DNA of 64,000 nucleotides, taken from assembly GCA_964638005.1 (NCBI GenBank), contig CAZWXS010000003.1:1-64000 (forward strand), read 5' to 3'. Of this stretch, positions 53,914-63,142 are shown piece after piece. This DNA is from JAAYYM01 sp964638005. Lineage in GTDB: Bacteria; Bacillota; Clostridia; Lachnospirales; Lachnospiraceae. Below the pieces are notes generated by a model. It was given only the letters and a program-made list of their open reading frames with translations. It was not told where the DNA came from and made no database searches. Position 1 is the first letter of the stretch; every line of letters starts with the position of its first letter. The position numbers were made by a program, and so were the translations under genes.

Positions 53914-55152
53914 ATGAGCAATGTAATCGTAATCGGCGGAGGTGCATCGGGAATGATGGCGGCAATTGCTGCAGCAGAAAACGGGCATCAGGTCACGCTG
54001 CTTGAAAAGAACGAGAAGCTGGGCAAGAAATTGTTTATCACGGGTAAAGGCAGATGCAATCTGACCAATGCTTGTGATACAGATACGTTTTTTGATCATG
54101 TGATTTCCGGACGAAAGTTTATGTATAGTGCTTTTTATGGATTTTCCAATACAGAGACCATACAGTGGTTTGAAAAAGAAGGTCTTAGAACCAAGACAGA
54201 ACGCGGAGACAGAGTGTTTCCGCAGAGCGATCATTCCTCGGATGTCATTAAGGCGCTGGAACGAAAATTGAAAACCAGTATTCCGCCTGTCTGTGTCAGA
54301 TTGAAGACGGAAGTGCGCAAGGTAGAGCAGAAGGATGGCAGAGTATCGGGTGTTATGCTGGAAAAAGGAGAACATCTGGAGGCGGATGCAGTGATTGTTG
54401 CGACAGGTGGCTGCTCTTATCCTGCATGTGGTACGACCGGTGACGGATACCGCATCGGAGAGGACGCCGGACACCATGTTACGGACAGACAGCCTGCACT
54501 TGTACCGTTAACCGTACAGGAAGAATGGGTTACGAAGCTGCAGGGGCTATCGCTCAAGAATGTACGCATTCGGTTGGAACAGGGTGGTAAGAAGGTGTAT
54601 GAGGATTTCGGCGAGATGCTCTTTACACATTTCGGGGTCAGCGGGCCGTTGATTTTAAGCGCCAGCAGCCATATTGACCACAGCATGTATCAAGCCGGTT
54701 TAAAACTTTTGATCGACTTGAAACCGGCACTGAGCGAACAGCAGTTAGATGAGCGCGTGTTACGGGATTTTGCCGAGAACCAGAATAAACAATTCAAAAA
54801 TGCAATGAACAAATTGCTGCCGTCCAAATTGATTTCGATCATTATTCGATTGTCCGGAATCGACGAGGAGAGACATGTCAATGAAATATCGCGTGTCGAA
54901 CGCAGCCGATTGGTTCATGTACTCAAGAATATGGAAATGACGGTCACGGGAAGCCGTGGATTTGAGGAGGCCATTATCACACGCGGCGGGATTGCTCTTA
55001 AGGAAATCAATCCGACGACGATGGAATCAAAGCTCGTAAAAGGACTTTATTTTGTCGGTGAGGTATTGGATGTAGATGCTCTGACGGGGGGATTTAATCT
55101 GCAGATTGCGTGGTCCACGGGCTATGCGGCAGGCAGTGGGATTTCGGAGTAA
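53914..55152 (+). CDS. BaiN/HI0933-type FAD-dependent oxidoreductase
   Basis: The 412-residue flavoprotein has the dinucleotide-binding start VIVIGGGASGMMAA. The family motif KLGKKLFITGKGRCNLTN lies near residue 36, GGCSYPACGTTGDGY near 168, and the C-terminal GGFNLQIAWSTGYAAG. BaiN proteins have been linked to bile acid dehydroxylation, but most HI0933 homologues have no known substrate and that role should not be assumed. It starts three bases after the TetR gene, so the two are probably cotranscribed. Confidence 0.88.
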   Translation: MSNVIVIGGGASGMMAAIAAAENGHQVTLLEKNEKLGKKLFITGKGRCNLTNACDTDTFFDHVISGRKFMYSAFYGFSNTETIQWFEKEGLRTKTERGDRVFPQSDHSSDVIKALERKLKTSIPPVCVRLKTEVRKVEQKDGRVSGVMLEKGEHLEADAVIVATGGCSYPACGTTGDGYRIGEDAGHHVTDRQPALVPLTVQEEWVTKLQGLSLKNVRIRLEQGGKKVYEDFGEMLFTHFGVSGPLILSASSHIDHSMYQAGLKLLIDLKPALSEQQLDERVLRDFAENQNKQFKNAMNKLLPSKLISIIIRLSGIDEERHVNEISRVERSRLVHVLKNMEMTVTGSRGFEEAIITRGGIALKEINPTTMESKLVKGLYFVGEVLDVDALTGGFNLQIAWSTGYAAGSGISE

Positions 55153-55187
55153 AGAGTGATTATGAAAATCAGGTAAGGAGAGAACCG

Positions 55188-56042
55188 ATGGAAGTGAAGT
55201 TGGCAAAGTCGGCTGGATTTTGCTTCGGTGTCAAAAGAGCAGTTGATAAGGTGTATGAACAGATTGAACAGGGCGGCAATATTTATACGCTCGGACCGAT
55301 TATTCACAATGAAACGGTGGTTGCAGATCTGGAGAGTAAAGGCGTCAGGATGCTGCATTCCCTGGAAGAGTTGGAGCAGGTTGATGAGGGAACTGTTATC
55401 ATACGCTCCCACGGAGTGCCGAAGGATGTTTACAAAAGAATAGAAGAACGGGGATTTAACTGCGTTGATGCGACCTGTCCTTTTGTTCGAAAGATTCACA
55501 AAATCGTAGAGGAAGAGAGTCTGAAAGGCGCACAGATCGTGATTTTCGGGAATGACAATCATCCGGAGGTCGAAGGGATTAAAGGCTGGTGTGCGGCACC
55601 TGCGGTTGTGATTGGTACGGCCGAGGAAGCAAGGAAATTTGAAATGCCCATAAATCAAAAGGTTTGCATTGTTTCTCAAACGACATTTAACTACAATAAA
55701 TTTCAAGATTTAGTTGAAATTTTTTCAGAAAAAGGTTATGATATAAATGTTGTGAATACAATTTGCAATGCCACAGAAGACAGACAGAAAGAAGCTGCGG
55801 AGATTGCAAGTGCTGCGGATACGATGATTGTGATCGGAGGAACTCATAGTTCCAATACTCAGAAATTATACGAAATCTGCAAAGCTGAGTGTGTAGATAC
55901 ACATTTTATACAGACACTTGATGACTTGAATTTAGAGACAGGAGCTACTAAATCCATTCGTTGTGTAGGTATTACTGCGGGGGCGTCAACGCCAAATAAT
56001 ATTATTGAGGAGGTTCAAAATTATGTCAGAATTAACTTTTGA
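55188..56042 (+). CDS. ispH: 4-hydroxy-3-methylbut-2-enyl diphosphate reductase
   Basis: Last step of the MEP pathway, forming IPP and DMAPP with a [4Fe-4S] cluster. The 284-residue protein has the three cluster cysteines in AGFCFGV (residue 13), DATCPFV and NTICNAT, and the HSSNT substrate motif. AAGGAG lies seven bases before ATG 55188; the longer frame from 55110 overlaps the flavoprotein gene. It overlaps the S1 gene by 20 bases. In many clostridia IspH and the S1 protein are one fused polypeptide; here they are separate frames. Confidence 0.95.
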   Translation: MEVKLAKSAGFCFGVKRAVDKVYEQIEQGGNIYTLGPIIHNETVVADLESKGVRMLHSLEELEQVDEGTVIIRSHGVPKDVYKRIEERGFNCVDATCPFVRKIHKIVEEESLKGAQIVIFGNDNHPEVEGIKGWCAAPAVVIGTAEEARKFEMPINQKVCIVSQTTFNYNKFQDLVEIFSEKGYDINVVNTICNATEDRQKEAAEIASAADTMIVIGGTHSSNTQKLYEICKAECVDTHFIQTLDDLNLETGATKSIRCVGITAGASTPNNIIEEVQNYVRINF

Positions 56043-57171
56043 ACAGATGCTGGAATCATCATTGAAAACAATACACACGGGAGAGGTAGTTGAAGGAACT
56101 GTCATAGACGTTAAGCCGGATGAGATTATATTAAACATTGGCTATAAATCAGACGGTATCGTAACAAGAAACGAATATTCAAATACACCTGTAGATCTTA
56201 CGACCTGCGTTAAAGTCGGCGACACAATGGAAACAAAGGTTCTGAAAGTGAACGACGGAGAAGGCCAGGTGTTATTGACATACAAACGCCTTGCAGCGGA
56301 TAAGGGTAATAAGAGAATCGAAGAAGCATTCGAGAATAAAGAAGTGCTCAAGGCAACCGTATCACAGGTATTGGACGGCGGCTTAAGCGTAATCGTCGAA
56401 GAAGCAAGAGTATTTATCCCGGCAAGCCTTGTATCAGACAGTTATGAGAAGGATTTGACCAAGTATGCGGGACAGGAGATCGAGTTCGTTATCAGCGAGT
56501 TCAATCCTAAGAGACGCAGAGTGATTGGTGACAGAAGACAGCTGATGATGGCTAAGCGCGCAGAGCTTCAGAAGGAATTGTTTGCAAAGCTGAAGGTTGG
56601 CGATGTTGTTGAAGGTGTTGTTAAGAATGTTACGGACTTTGGTGTATTTGTGGATCTGGGCGGAGCGGACGGTCTGCTTCATATCTCAGAGATGTCATGG
56701 GGCAGGGTTGAGAATCCTAAGAAGGTATTTAAGACCGGCGATACATTGAAGGTGTTGATTAAGGAAATTACAGGTACGAAAATTGCACTTAGTTTGAAAT
56801 TTGATGATGCGAATCCATGGCTGGAGGCAGAGAAGAAGTTTGCAGTCGGTACAGAGGTGACAGGCAAGGTTGCCAGAATGACTGATTTTGGCGCTTTTAT
56901 TGAGCTGGTACCCGGTGTGGATGCACTGTTACATGTATCACAGATTTCAAAGGAACATATTGAGAAGCCGTCAGATGTATTAAAGGTCGGCGAAGAAGTA
57001 ACTGCTAAGATCGTTGATTTCAATGCGACAGACAGAAAGATCAGTCTGAGTATTAAGGCTCTGCTTGCTCCGGAAGAGGAAGCTGCTCCCGAGAAGGAAG
57101 AATCCGATGCAGAGTTCGTATCAGTTGATATTGATGCTGAGATTGCAAAGGATGCGGAAGATCAAGAATAA
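56023..57171 (+). CDS. rpsA: S1 RNA-binding domain protein (ribosomal protein S1-like)
   Basis: The 382-residue protein has four S1 domains: about 17-90, 103-172, 190-260 and 275-345. The third and fourth are the most typical (TDFGVFVDLGGADGLLHISEMSW and a similar repeat). An acidic tail ends it. Four-domain S1 proteins in Firmicutes help mRNA binding at the ribosome, though some are not stably ribosomal. AGGAGG precedes ATG 56023, inside the ispH end and in the +1 frame relative to ispH. Confidence 0.93.
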   Translation: MSELTFEQMLESSLKTIHTGEVVEGTVIDVKPDEIILNIGYKSDGIVTRNEYSNTPVDLTTCVKVGDTMETKVLKVNDGEGQVLLTYKRLAADKGNKRIEEAFENKEVLKATVSQVLDGGLSVIVEEARVFIPASLVSDSYEKDLTKYAGQEIEFVISEFNPKRRRVIGDRRQLMMAKRAELQKELFAKLKVGDVVEGVVKNVTDFGVFVDLGGADGLLHISEMSWGRVENPKKVFKTGDTLKVLIKEITGTKIALSLKFDDANPWLEAEKKFAVGTEVTGKVARMTDFGAFIELVPGVDALLHVSQISKEHIEKPSDVLKVGEEVTAKIVDFNATDRKISLSIKALLAPEEEAAPEKEESDAEFVSVDIDAEIAKDAEDQE

Positions 57172-57192
57172 TTCTCGTAGGAGACTGAATTT

Positions 57193-57969
57193 ATGATATA
57201 CGATTATGAGGCCTTTAAACGGGCGGTCTTCGATATGACGAAGATTGATTTGAATGCGTATAAAGAGAAGCAGATGCGCAGGAGAATAGATACACTGATC
57301 AATAAGTACAAGATGTCAGGCTATGAAGAGTTTTTAGGGGCACTTAAGACCGATAAGAAAACCTTTGAGGATTTTGTAAACTATCTGACGATCAATGTAT
57401 CGGAGTTTTATCGGAATACAGATCAGTGGGAACTGATGGATAAGCAATATATTCCGGAGCTGATATCCAAGTTTGGGACGAATCTGAAGATTTGGAGTGC
57501 TGCATGCTCGACGGGAGACGAACCGTATTCGCTCGTCATGGCATTGTCCAGACATCTTCCGTTATCACAGATTAAGATTTATGCAACGGATTTGGACAAG
57601 CAGGTACTTGCGGCGGCTCAGATGGGACTGTATTCGGAAAAGAGTATAGCAAATGTTCCGAGTGACCTGAAGGCAAAGTTTTTTACAAAGGTCGGAGCTT
57701 CTTATCAGATATCGAGCGAGGTCAAGACCAGAGTGGAATTCAAGGAGCATAATCTCCTGAAGGACAAATATCCGGACAGATGCCATTTCATTGTTTGCAG
57801 AAATGTATTGATTTATTTTACAGAGGAAGCAAAGGATGAGATTTTCAAGAAGTTCAGTGCATCGCTTGTAAAGGACGGCATCCTGTTTATCGGAAGTACG
57901 GAACAGATTATGAATCATAAGGACTACGGCTATATCAGAAAGAATTCTTTTTACTATCAAAAGGGTTAA
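57193..57969 (+). CDS. cheR: CheR-type protein-glutamate methyltransferase
   Basis: Methylates glutamates on chemoreceptors using S-adenosylmethionine. The 258-residue protein has an N-terminal helical domain and a SAM-binding domain. The SAM domain has the SAACSTGDEPYSLVM motif near residue 102, IYATDLDKQVL, and CRNVLIYF near the C-terminal half. Other chemotaxis genes are not nearby, so its partners lie elsewhere. A strong terminator follows. Confidence 0.92.
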   Translation: MIYDYEAFKRAVFDMTKIDLNAYKEKQMRRRIDTLINKYKMSGYEEFLGALKTDKKTFEDFVNYLTINVSEFYRNTDQWELMDKQYIPELISKFGTNLKIWSAACSTGDEPYSLVMALSRHLPLSQIKIYATDLDKQVLAAAQMGLYSEKSIANVPSDLKAKFFTKVGASYQISSEVKTRVEFKEHNLLKDKYPDRCHFIVCRNVLIYFTEEAKDEIFKKFSASLVKDGILFIGSTEQIMNHKDYGYIRKNSFYYQKG

Positions 57970-57973
57970 TATG

Positions 57974-58007
57974 AAAGGGACATCCGAATCATGGATGTCC
58001 CTTTTTT
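57974..58007 (+). terminator. Intrinsic terminator after cheR
   Basis: AAAGGGACATCC (57974-57985) pairs perfectly with GGATGTCCCTTT (57993-58004), with T residues to 58007. Confidence 0.93.
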
Positions 58008-58047
58008 AGATTAAAAGGTGTCAACAGACTTTCCGAGAAAAGCAGTT

Positions 58048-59148
58048 TTATGCTTCTATAAACATGAACAGCAGCTTTTGTGCATATTCTTCAAGGAGCG
58101 AAGAGTCATCCAGCATTGCTTTTTCGAAGCAGAAATAAGATACCTTGTCTTTATAGTCATTTTTGAATTCAGGTGTGACAAAGGGCTGCCATTGGGGAAG
58201 AAAGTCGGCTTCTTTCTTGGTGTAGCAGGTGGCGGGGGTTGCCGGAATGCGATGGTTTCTGTCTACATAGGCAGCCACGCTTTTGTGGATGGCGGTATCT
58301 TCCATTGGCAGGTAGTAGTATTCTCTGTGGTTTGGCAGAAAATATTTGAGTTCCTGATGAAGCAGGGGAATGCGCAGTTTGATCTGAGCGGAACTGCTCA
58401 TAATGCGGCAGTTGTTCTTCTGATAAGAGATATCGACAGGAAGAGGCAGCGGGGCATCACAGGTCAGCAGCAGTTCGCGTTGTTTTACTCCGTGGATATC
58501 TTCGTACTCGTTCAGTACAGATCTTTCATAAGTCAGAGGGGTGTGGAACAGATCATAATAGGACAGGATCGGCAGGATCTGCAGCATGCCCTTTAGGTCT
58601 TCAAAATTATGCAGCAGGAGCAGCTCGCTGTTATATCTGGTCGGGGTTTTTACATACTCATGATACACCGATATCAACTGACCTCCGTTATAGAGATCCT
58701 CTCTGTTCAATTTGAGATAAGTCTCAATGGTTTTTTGCTTGAGATTTTCCAGGGAGAGCAACAGTTTATAAGGAGCAATGCGTTTATAGATATCAATGCT
58801 TTCAAAGTCGTCAAAGGTATATGAAAATTGATATTTTTCAATTTTCTTAGACAGATAGGGCAGATCAAATTGTGCACCGTTATAATGTACGAGATATTTA
58901 AATCGTTTGCTGAATCGGAAGAAGGAGCTTAGGATCTGATCTTCCTCTTCATAGGTATCGGCAAACCATTGAATTGTATGATATGCATCATTTTCATAAT
59001 ACAGGCAGCCGATCATATACAGATAAGAGGACTTGGCTGAAAAGCCGGTTGTCTCTATATCGAGAAAGAGAATCTCATCGGGGGGTGCGATTCGGCTGAG
59101 CGGATATGAAGTTCTGACGTCGTTCAAACGCTGCGTGTGTGTCTGCAT
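58048..59148 (-). CDS. YprB-like ribonuclease H-fold exonuclease
   Basis: The 366-residue minus-strand protein has a DEDD-type 3'-5' exonuclease domain (residues about 20-195). The first acidic motif is LDIETTGFS, the second lies in HYNGAQFDLPYL, and a third near ILSYYDL. The C-terminal half (about 200-366) is of unknown fold. YprB homologues are predicted nucleases without a proven substrate. ATG 59148 follows GAGGTG; a GTG three codons upstream lies within that site. Confidence 0.83.
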   Translation of the reverse strand: MQTHTQRLNDVRTSYPLSRIAPPDEILFLDIETTGFSAKSSYLYMIGCLYYENDAYHTIQWFADTYEEEDQILSSFFRFSKRFKYLVHYNGAQFDLPYLSKKIEKYQFSYTFDDFESIDIYKRIAPYKLLLSLENLKQKTIETYLKLNREDLYNGGQLISVYHEYVKTPTRYNSELLLLHNFEDLKGMLQILPILSYYDLFHTPLTYERSVLNEYEDIHGVKQRELLLTCDAPLPLPVDISYQKNNCRIMSSSAQIKLRIPLLHQELKYFLPNHREYYYLPMEDTAIHKSVAAYVDRNHRIPATPATCYTKKEADFLPQWQPFVTPEFKNDYKDKVSYFCFEKAMLDDSSLLEEYAQKLLFMFIEA

Positions 59149-59242
59149 ATGGTTCACCTCACTCTGTATGGCTTATTCTATCTTAAGTATACAATATTTC
59201 GGAGAAAAAAGTAGTAAAAAATGCGTAATGGGTAGAATTTTG

Positions 59243-59270
59243 TTGAAAAATTTAGTATAGTATTTATAGT
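59243..59270 (+). promoter_or_regulatory. Promoter for CmpB-like gene and possibly rnf
   Basis: TTGAAA (59243-59248), 16 bases, TATAGT (59265-59270). Confidence 0.65.
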
Positions 59271-59289
59271 TGTGCGAAGGGAGAAAACC

Positions 59290-60225
59290 ATGTGGGATTT
59301 TGAAATACTGGGAATCAGTTTTTATCTGCTTATGAATTATCTGATTATCTACAGTGTGGTCGGATGGATCTGGGAGAGCTGTTATATGTCGGTACTGGAG
59401 CGTAAGATCGTGAACAGAGGGTATGTAACGGGACCGGTGTGCACAATCTACGGAGTCGGAGCGATTGCACTGTACTTGCTGCTGCGTCCGTTTGCGGGTA
59501 ATCATGTAGTGCTTTTTTTCGTCGGCGCATTTGTGGCAACCGTACTGGAATATGTGACTGCTGTCGTGATGGAAGGCCTTTTTCATACGAGCTGGTGGGA
59601 TTACACCGACCAGAAGTTCAACTATAAGGGCAGGATATGCCTTAGTTCTACCATTGCATGGGGAGCTGCTTCGGTGTTGCTCTTTACCGTGCTGCAGCCG
59701 ACAGTGGATCGTGTGGTGGCGTTGTATCCGGAGTCGGTGGGGAGAATTGCCGTCATCATATGTGCAGTGGTGTATGCAGTGGATTTTACGTTTGCAACGA
59801 TTGCAGCAGCTGACCTTTCCAAGAAGCTGGAAAAGATGGATGTACTGTTCGAGGAGTTTACCGATTACGTCAAGTCCAGCAGGATCTATGAATCGGGAGA
59901 GGATATTTATGCGAGGGTGGAAGCGTTCAGGACGCAGTTTAGGGAAATGAACTATGTGAAGCGCTTTTCCAAGCGTATGGATGTACGTCAGGCGGTTTTC
60001 AATGAGCAGCTGGCACGTTTGGGACTTGTGAATCATACGGATGAGGTCAAGGAAAAGGTTGCAGGCTTTGCAAAGAAGCTGAATGCTGTATTTACAAGCA
60101 ATCGCTTTCAGCAGGGGCGTATTTTGAAAGCATACCCGAATCTGAAGACACATGCGAGAATTTCAGCAGATCGTATTAAGAGCAGAATCAATAGAAAATC
60201 AAAGGATCAGGATCAACAGAACTGA
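59290..60225 (+). CDS. CmpB-like membrane protein (putative ABC transporter permease family)
   Basis: The 311-residue protein has about five to six membrane helices in residues 10-180. The YSVVGWIWESCY and NRGYVTGPVCTIYG motifs are typical of the family annotated as putative ABC transporter permease (CmpB type). A cytoplasmic helical tail of about 120 residues follows. No ABC ATPase gene is nearby and the permease label is doubtful; the function is unknown. GAAGGGAG precedes the ATG. rnfC starts 17 bases later with no visible promoter, so this gene may lead the rnf transcript. Confidence 0.8.
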   Translation: MWDFEILGISFYLLMNYLIIYSVVGWIWESCYMSVLERKIVNRGYVTGPVCTIYGVGAIALYLLLRPFAGNHVVLFFVGAFVATVLEYVTAVVMEGLFHTSWWDYTDQKFNYKGRICLSSTIAWGAASVLLFTVLQPTVDRVVALYPESVGRIAVIICAVVYAVDFTFATIAAADLSKKLEKMDVLFEEFTDYVKSSRIYESGEDIYARVEAFRTQFREMNYVKRFSKRMDVRQAVFNEQLARLGLVNHTDEVKEKVAGFAKKLNAVFTSNRFQQGRILKAYPNLKTHARISADRIKSRINRKSKDQDQQN

Positions 60226-60242
60226 TTCAGGAGGGGTTGAAT

Positions 60243-61559
60243 ATGGCAGCATTTACATTTAAGGGCGGAATTCATCCGTACGACGGCAAGAAGATATCCA
60301 AGGATAAACCCATCCTTGCCGTGCTCCCAAAGGGAGATCTGGTGTATCCTCTGTCCCAGCATATCGGGGCACCGGCTAAGCCGATTGTGACAAAGGGAGA
60401 GAGAGTACTTGCGGGACAGAAGATAGCAGAGGCGGGAGGCTTTGTATCTGCACCGATCCATGCATCAGTGTCCGGTACGGTAAAAGCTATCGAACCGAGA
60501 AGAGTTGTGACAGGTGATAACGTCATGTCGATCATCATTGAGAATGACGGTCTGTATGAAGAAGCGCCTCCGATCCATCACAAGGAATTGGCTGATATGA
60601 CACGGGAAGAGGTCATAGAAATCATTCGGGAGGCGGGAATCGTAGGAATGGGCGGAGCAGGTTTCCCGACACATGTGAAGCTGTCGCCGAAGGATCCCGA
60701 TAAGATATTTTATGTCATAGCCAACTGTGCGGAATGCGAGCCGTATCTGACTTCCGATTATCGTAGGATGGTGGAGGAGCCGGAGAAGCTTGTGGCAGGG
60801 TTGAAGATTATTTTGTGCCTGTTTCCTCATGCAAAGGGAATTCTGGCAGTGGAGGACAATAAGCCTGACTGCATCAGAAAGCTAAAGGATCTTGTACTGG
60901 ATGAGAGCCGGATGTCTGTCAAGGTGTTAAAGACGAAGTATCCGCAGGGAGCGGAGAGACAGTTGATTTATGCGACGACGAAGCGGGCGATCAATTCGTC
61001 CATGCTGCCCTCGGATGTAGGCTGCATCGTGAATAATGTAGATACCATCGTGGCGGTATATCATGCAGTCATCGAAGGTAAGCCATTGATGCACCGTATC
61101 GTTACCGTGACGGGAGATGCAATCAGAGAGCCGCGTAATTTCATCGTCAAGGTAGGAACCAACTACAGTGAATTGATTGAAGAAGCAGGAGGATTCATCA
61201 GAAAGCCGGAGAAGATCATATCCGGCGGGCCGATGATGGGCTTTGGCATCTTTGATACAAATGTGCCCGCCACGAAGACATCTTCCGCATTGCTGTGCCT
61301 GTTAAAGGATGATGTGGAGCGTATGAAGCCGACACAATGCATCAATTGCGGTATGTGTGTCAATATCTGTCCGGGGCGCGTCATACCGGCAAGACTGGCT
61401 GACTATGCCGAGCACGGAGACGAAGAGAAATTCGTGAAGAACAATGGAATGGAATGCTGCGAATGCGGCTGCTGCAGTTATGTCTGTCCGGCAAAGCGTC
61501 AGCTGACACAGAGTATCAAATCAATGCGTCGAATGATCTTGGCAAACAAGAAAAAATAG
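60243..61559 (+). CDS. rnfC: Rnf complex subunit C
   Basis: RnfC takes electrons to or from NAD+ at the membrane surface. The 438-residue protein has the N-terminal GGIHP segment, a Complex I 51-kDa-like NAD/FMN region (GMGGAGFPTHVKL near residue 137) and a SLBB segment. Two [4Fe-4S] motifs lie near the C-terminus (CINCGMCVNICP and CCECGCCSYVCP). AGGAGG at 60228-60233 places the start at 60243. It is the first of five rnf genes in the order C-D-G-E-A usual for clostridia. Confidence 0.96.
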   Translation: MAAFTFKGGIHPYDGKKISKDKPILAVLPKGDLVYPLSQHIGAPAKPIVTKGERVLAGQKIAEAGGFVSAPIHASVSGTVKAIEPRRVVTGDNVMSIIIENDGLYEEAPPIHHKELADMTREEVIEIIREAGIVGMGGAGFPTHVKLSPKDPDKIFYVIANCAECEPYLTSDYRRMVEEPEKLVAGLKIILCLFPHAKGILAVEDNKPDCIRKLKDLVLDESRMSVKVLKTKYPQGAERQLIYATTKRAINSSMLPSDVGCIVNNVDTIVAVYHAVIEGKPLMHRIVTVTGDAIREPRNFIVKVGTNYSELIEEAGGFIRKPEKIISGGPMMGFGIFDTNVPATKTSSALLCLLKDDVERMKPTQCINCGMCVNICPGRVIPARLADYAEHGDEEKFVKNNGMECCECGCCSYVCPAKRQLTQSIKSMRRMILANKKK

Positions 61560-61571
61560 GGGGAAAATATC

Positions 61572-62501
61572 TTGAGCAATTTGATGAATGTATCATCCTC
61601 ACCGCACATCAGAAGTAAATTGTCTACGAGCTCCATTATGTTTGTGGTCATTTTAGGACTTTTACCGGCGACGGGGTTTGGTATTTATAATTTTGGCTTG
61701 GAAGCAGCCGTGGTGGTTGCTGTCTGTATCGCGACCTGTGTGCTGACCGAATTTGTATACACAAAGCTTATGAAGAAGCCGACGACGATCGGAGATTTAA
61801 GTGCAGTCGTAACAGGATTGCTGCTTGCGTTAAATCTGCCGTCTACAGTGCCGTGGTGGATACCTGTAATCGGTGGTGTATTTGCGATTCTGATCGTCAA
61901 GATGCTGTTTGGAGGTCTTGGGCAGAACTTTATGAACCCTGCATTGGGGGCAAGATGTTTTCTGCTGATTTCCTTTACGGCACGTATGACGACTTTTACA
62001 TATGACGGAGTGACAACTGCAACGCCGCTGGCACTTTATAAAGCCGGTGAAGCAGTTAACACATTTAATATGGTCATCGGTAAAGAGGCGGGAACAATCG
62101 GTGAGACTTCGGTCATCGCGATTGTGCTGGGAGCCATTATCCTGTTGCTTGCAGGAGTAATCGACTTAAAGATTCCCGGATCCTATATCGTGACATTTGC
62201 TATCTTCATCGGAATCTTCGGCGGACAGGGCTGGGATGCTAATTATCTGACGGCACAGCTTGCGGGCGGCGGTCTGATGTTGGGGGCATTTTTTATGGCA
62301 ACAGATTATGCGACTTCTCCGATTACCGGTACGGGAAAGGTACTGTATGGAATTGTTCTGGGTATCTTTACGGGTCTGTTCCGGGTATTCGGTGTGGCTG
62401 CGGAGGGTGTTTCCTATGCCATTATTTTAGGAAATCTGCTGGTGCCGTTGATTGAGAAGATTACCGTTCCGAGATGCTTTGGCAAAGGAGGGGAAATCTG
62501 A
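61572..62501 (+). CDS. rnfD: Rnf complex subunit D
   Basis: Integral membrane flavin subunit of the Na+- or H+-translocating ferredoxin:NAD+ oxidoreductase. The 309-residue protein has about eight to ten helices, the NFMNPALGARCFL segment and the ATDYATSPITGTG motif. The start is TTG at 61572, eight bases after AGGGGG. ATG 61584 is too far from it. It overlaps the rnfG start by one base (TGATG). Confidence 0.95.
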   Translation: MSNLMNVSSSPHIRSKLSTSSIMFVVILGLLPATGFGIYNFGLEAAVVVAVCIATCVLTEFVYTKLMKKPTTIGDLSAVVTGLLLALNLPSTVPWWIPVIGGVFAILIVKMLFGGLGQNFMNPALGARCFLLISFTARMTTFTYDGVTTATPLALYKAGEAVNTFNMVIGKEAGTIGETSVIAIVLGAIILLLAGVIDLKIPGSYIVTFAIFIGIFGGQGWDANYLTAQLAGGGLMLGAFFMATDYATSPITGTGKVLYGIVLGIFTGLFRVFGVAAEGVSYAIILGNLLVPLIEKITVPRCFGKGGEI

Positions 62502-63142
62502 TGAATGAGACAGTGAAGAATACGATTATCCTGACGGTCATTACGGTCATTGCGGGTCTGTTCCTCGGATTCGTATATGATATTACGAAAGAGCCGATTC
62601 GCGTACAGGAGGAAAAGGTAAAGCAGGAGGCATACCAGAGCGTTTACCCTGAAGCAGCATCTTTTGAAAGTCCCAATCATGATTTTGAACTGGAACTTTC
62701 CTGCAGTGGAGGGTATCTGGAGGAAGCCGGCTATGGCGAAGAAAGCATTGATGAAGGTTTGTTTGCGGTAGATGCTTCCGGTGAGGTCATCGGATTTGTG
62801 TTTACTGTTACGACACATGAGGGATATGGCGGTGACATTACCATTTCCATAGGGTTAAAAGATGACGGTACTGTGACCGGTGTTGAAGTCCTTAGCATCA
62901 ATGAGACGGCAGGACTGGGAATGAAGGCGAAGGAAGATGAATTTACAAGCCAGTTTGGAGGCAAAGCAGTTTCAAAGTTTTCTTATACGAAGACGGGAGC
63001 AACAGCGGATTATGAGATTGATGCGTTGAGCGGCGCGACCATTACGACCAATGCGATGGTCAATGCAGTGAATGCAGCACTTGCTTTTTATGATGCCAGC
63101 AATCTGAGCGATGGAATATATGGAGGTAAGTCGTATGAGTAA
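62501..63142 (+). CDS. rnfG: Rnf complex subunit G
   Basis: The 213-residue protein has one N-terminal membrane helix and an extracellular FMN-binding domain. Covalent FMN attaches to the threonine of SGAT (in DALSGATITT, near residue 180). AAAGGAGGGG precedes the ATG, which shares its A with the rnfD stop. It overlaps rnfE by eight bases. Confidence 0.95.
   Translation: MNETVKNTIILTVITVIAGLFLGFVYDITKEPIRVQEEKVKQEAYQSVYPEAASFESPNHDFELELSCSGGYLEEAGYGEESIDEGLFAVDASGEVIGFVFTVTTHEGYGGDITISIGLKDDGTVTGVEVLSINETAGLGMKAKEDEFTSQFGGKAVSKFSYTKTGATADYEIDALSGATITTNAMVNAVNAALAFYDASNLSDGIYGGKSYE

Noticed and set aside
58018..58596. 192-codon plus-strand frame opposite the YprB-like gene
   Set aside because: Antisense to a well-supported nuclease gene and begins within the cheR terminator region.
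59173..60153. 326-codon minus-strand frame opposite the CmpB-like gene
   Set aside because: Antisense to a gene with a good start and promoter; composition is that of a shadow frame.
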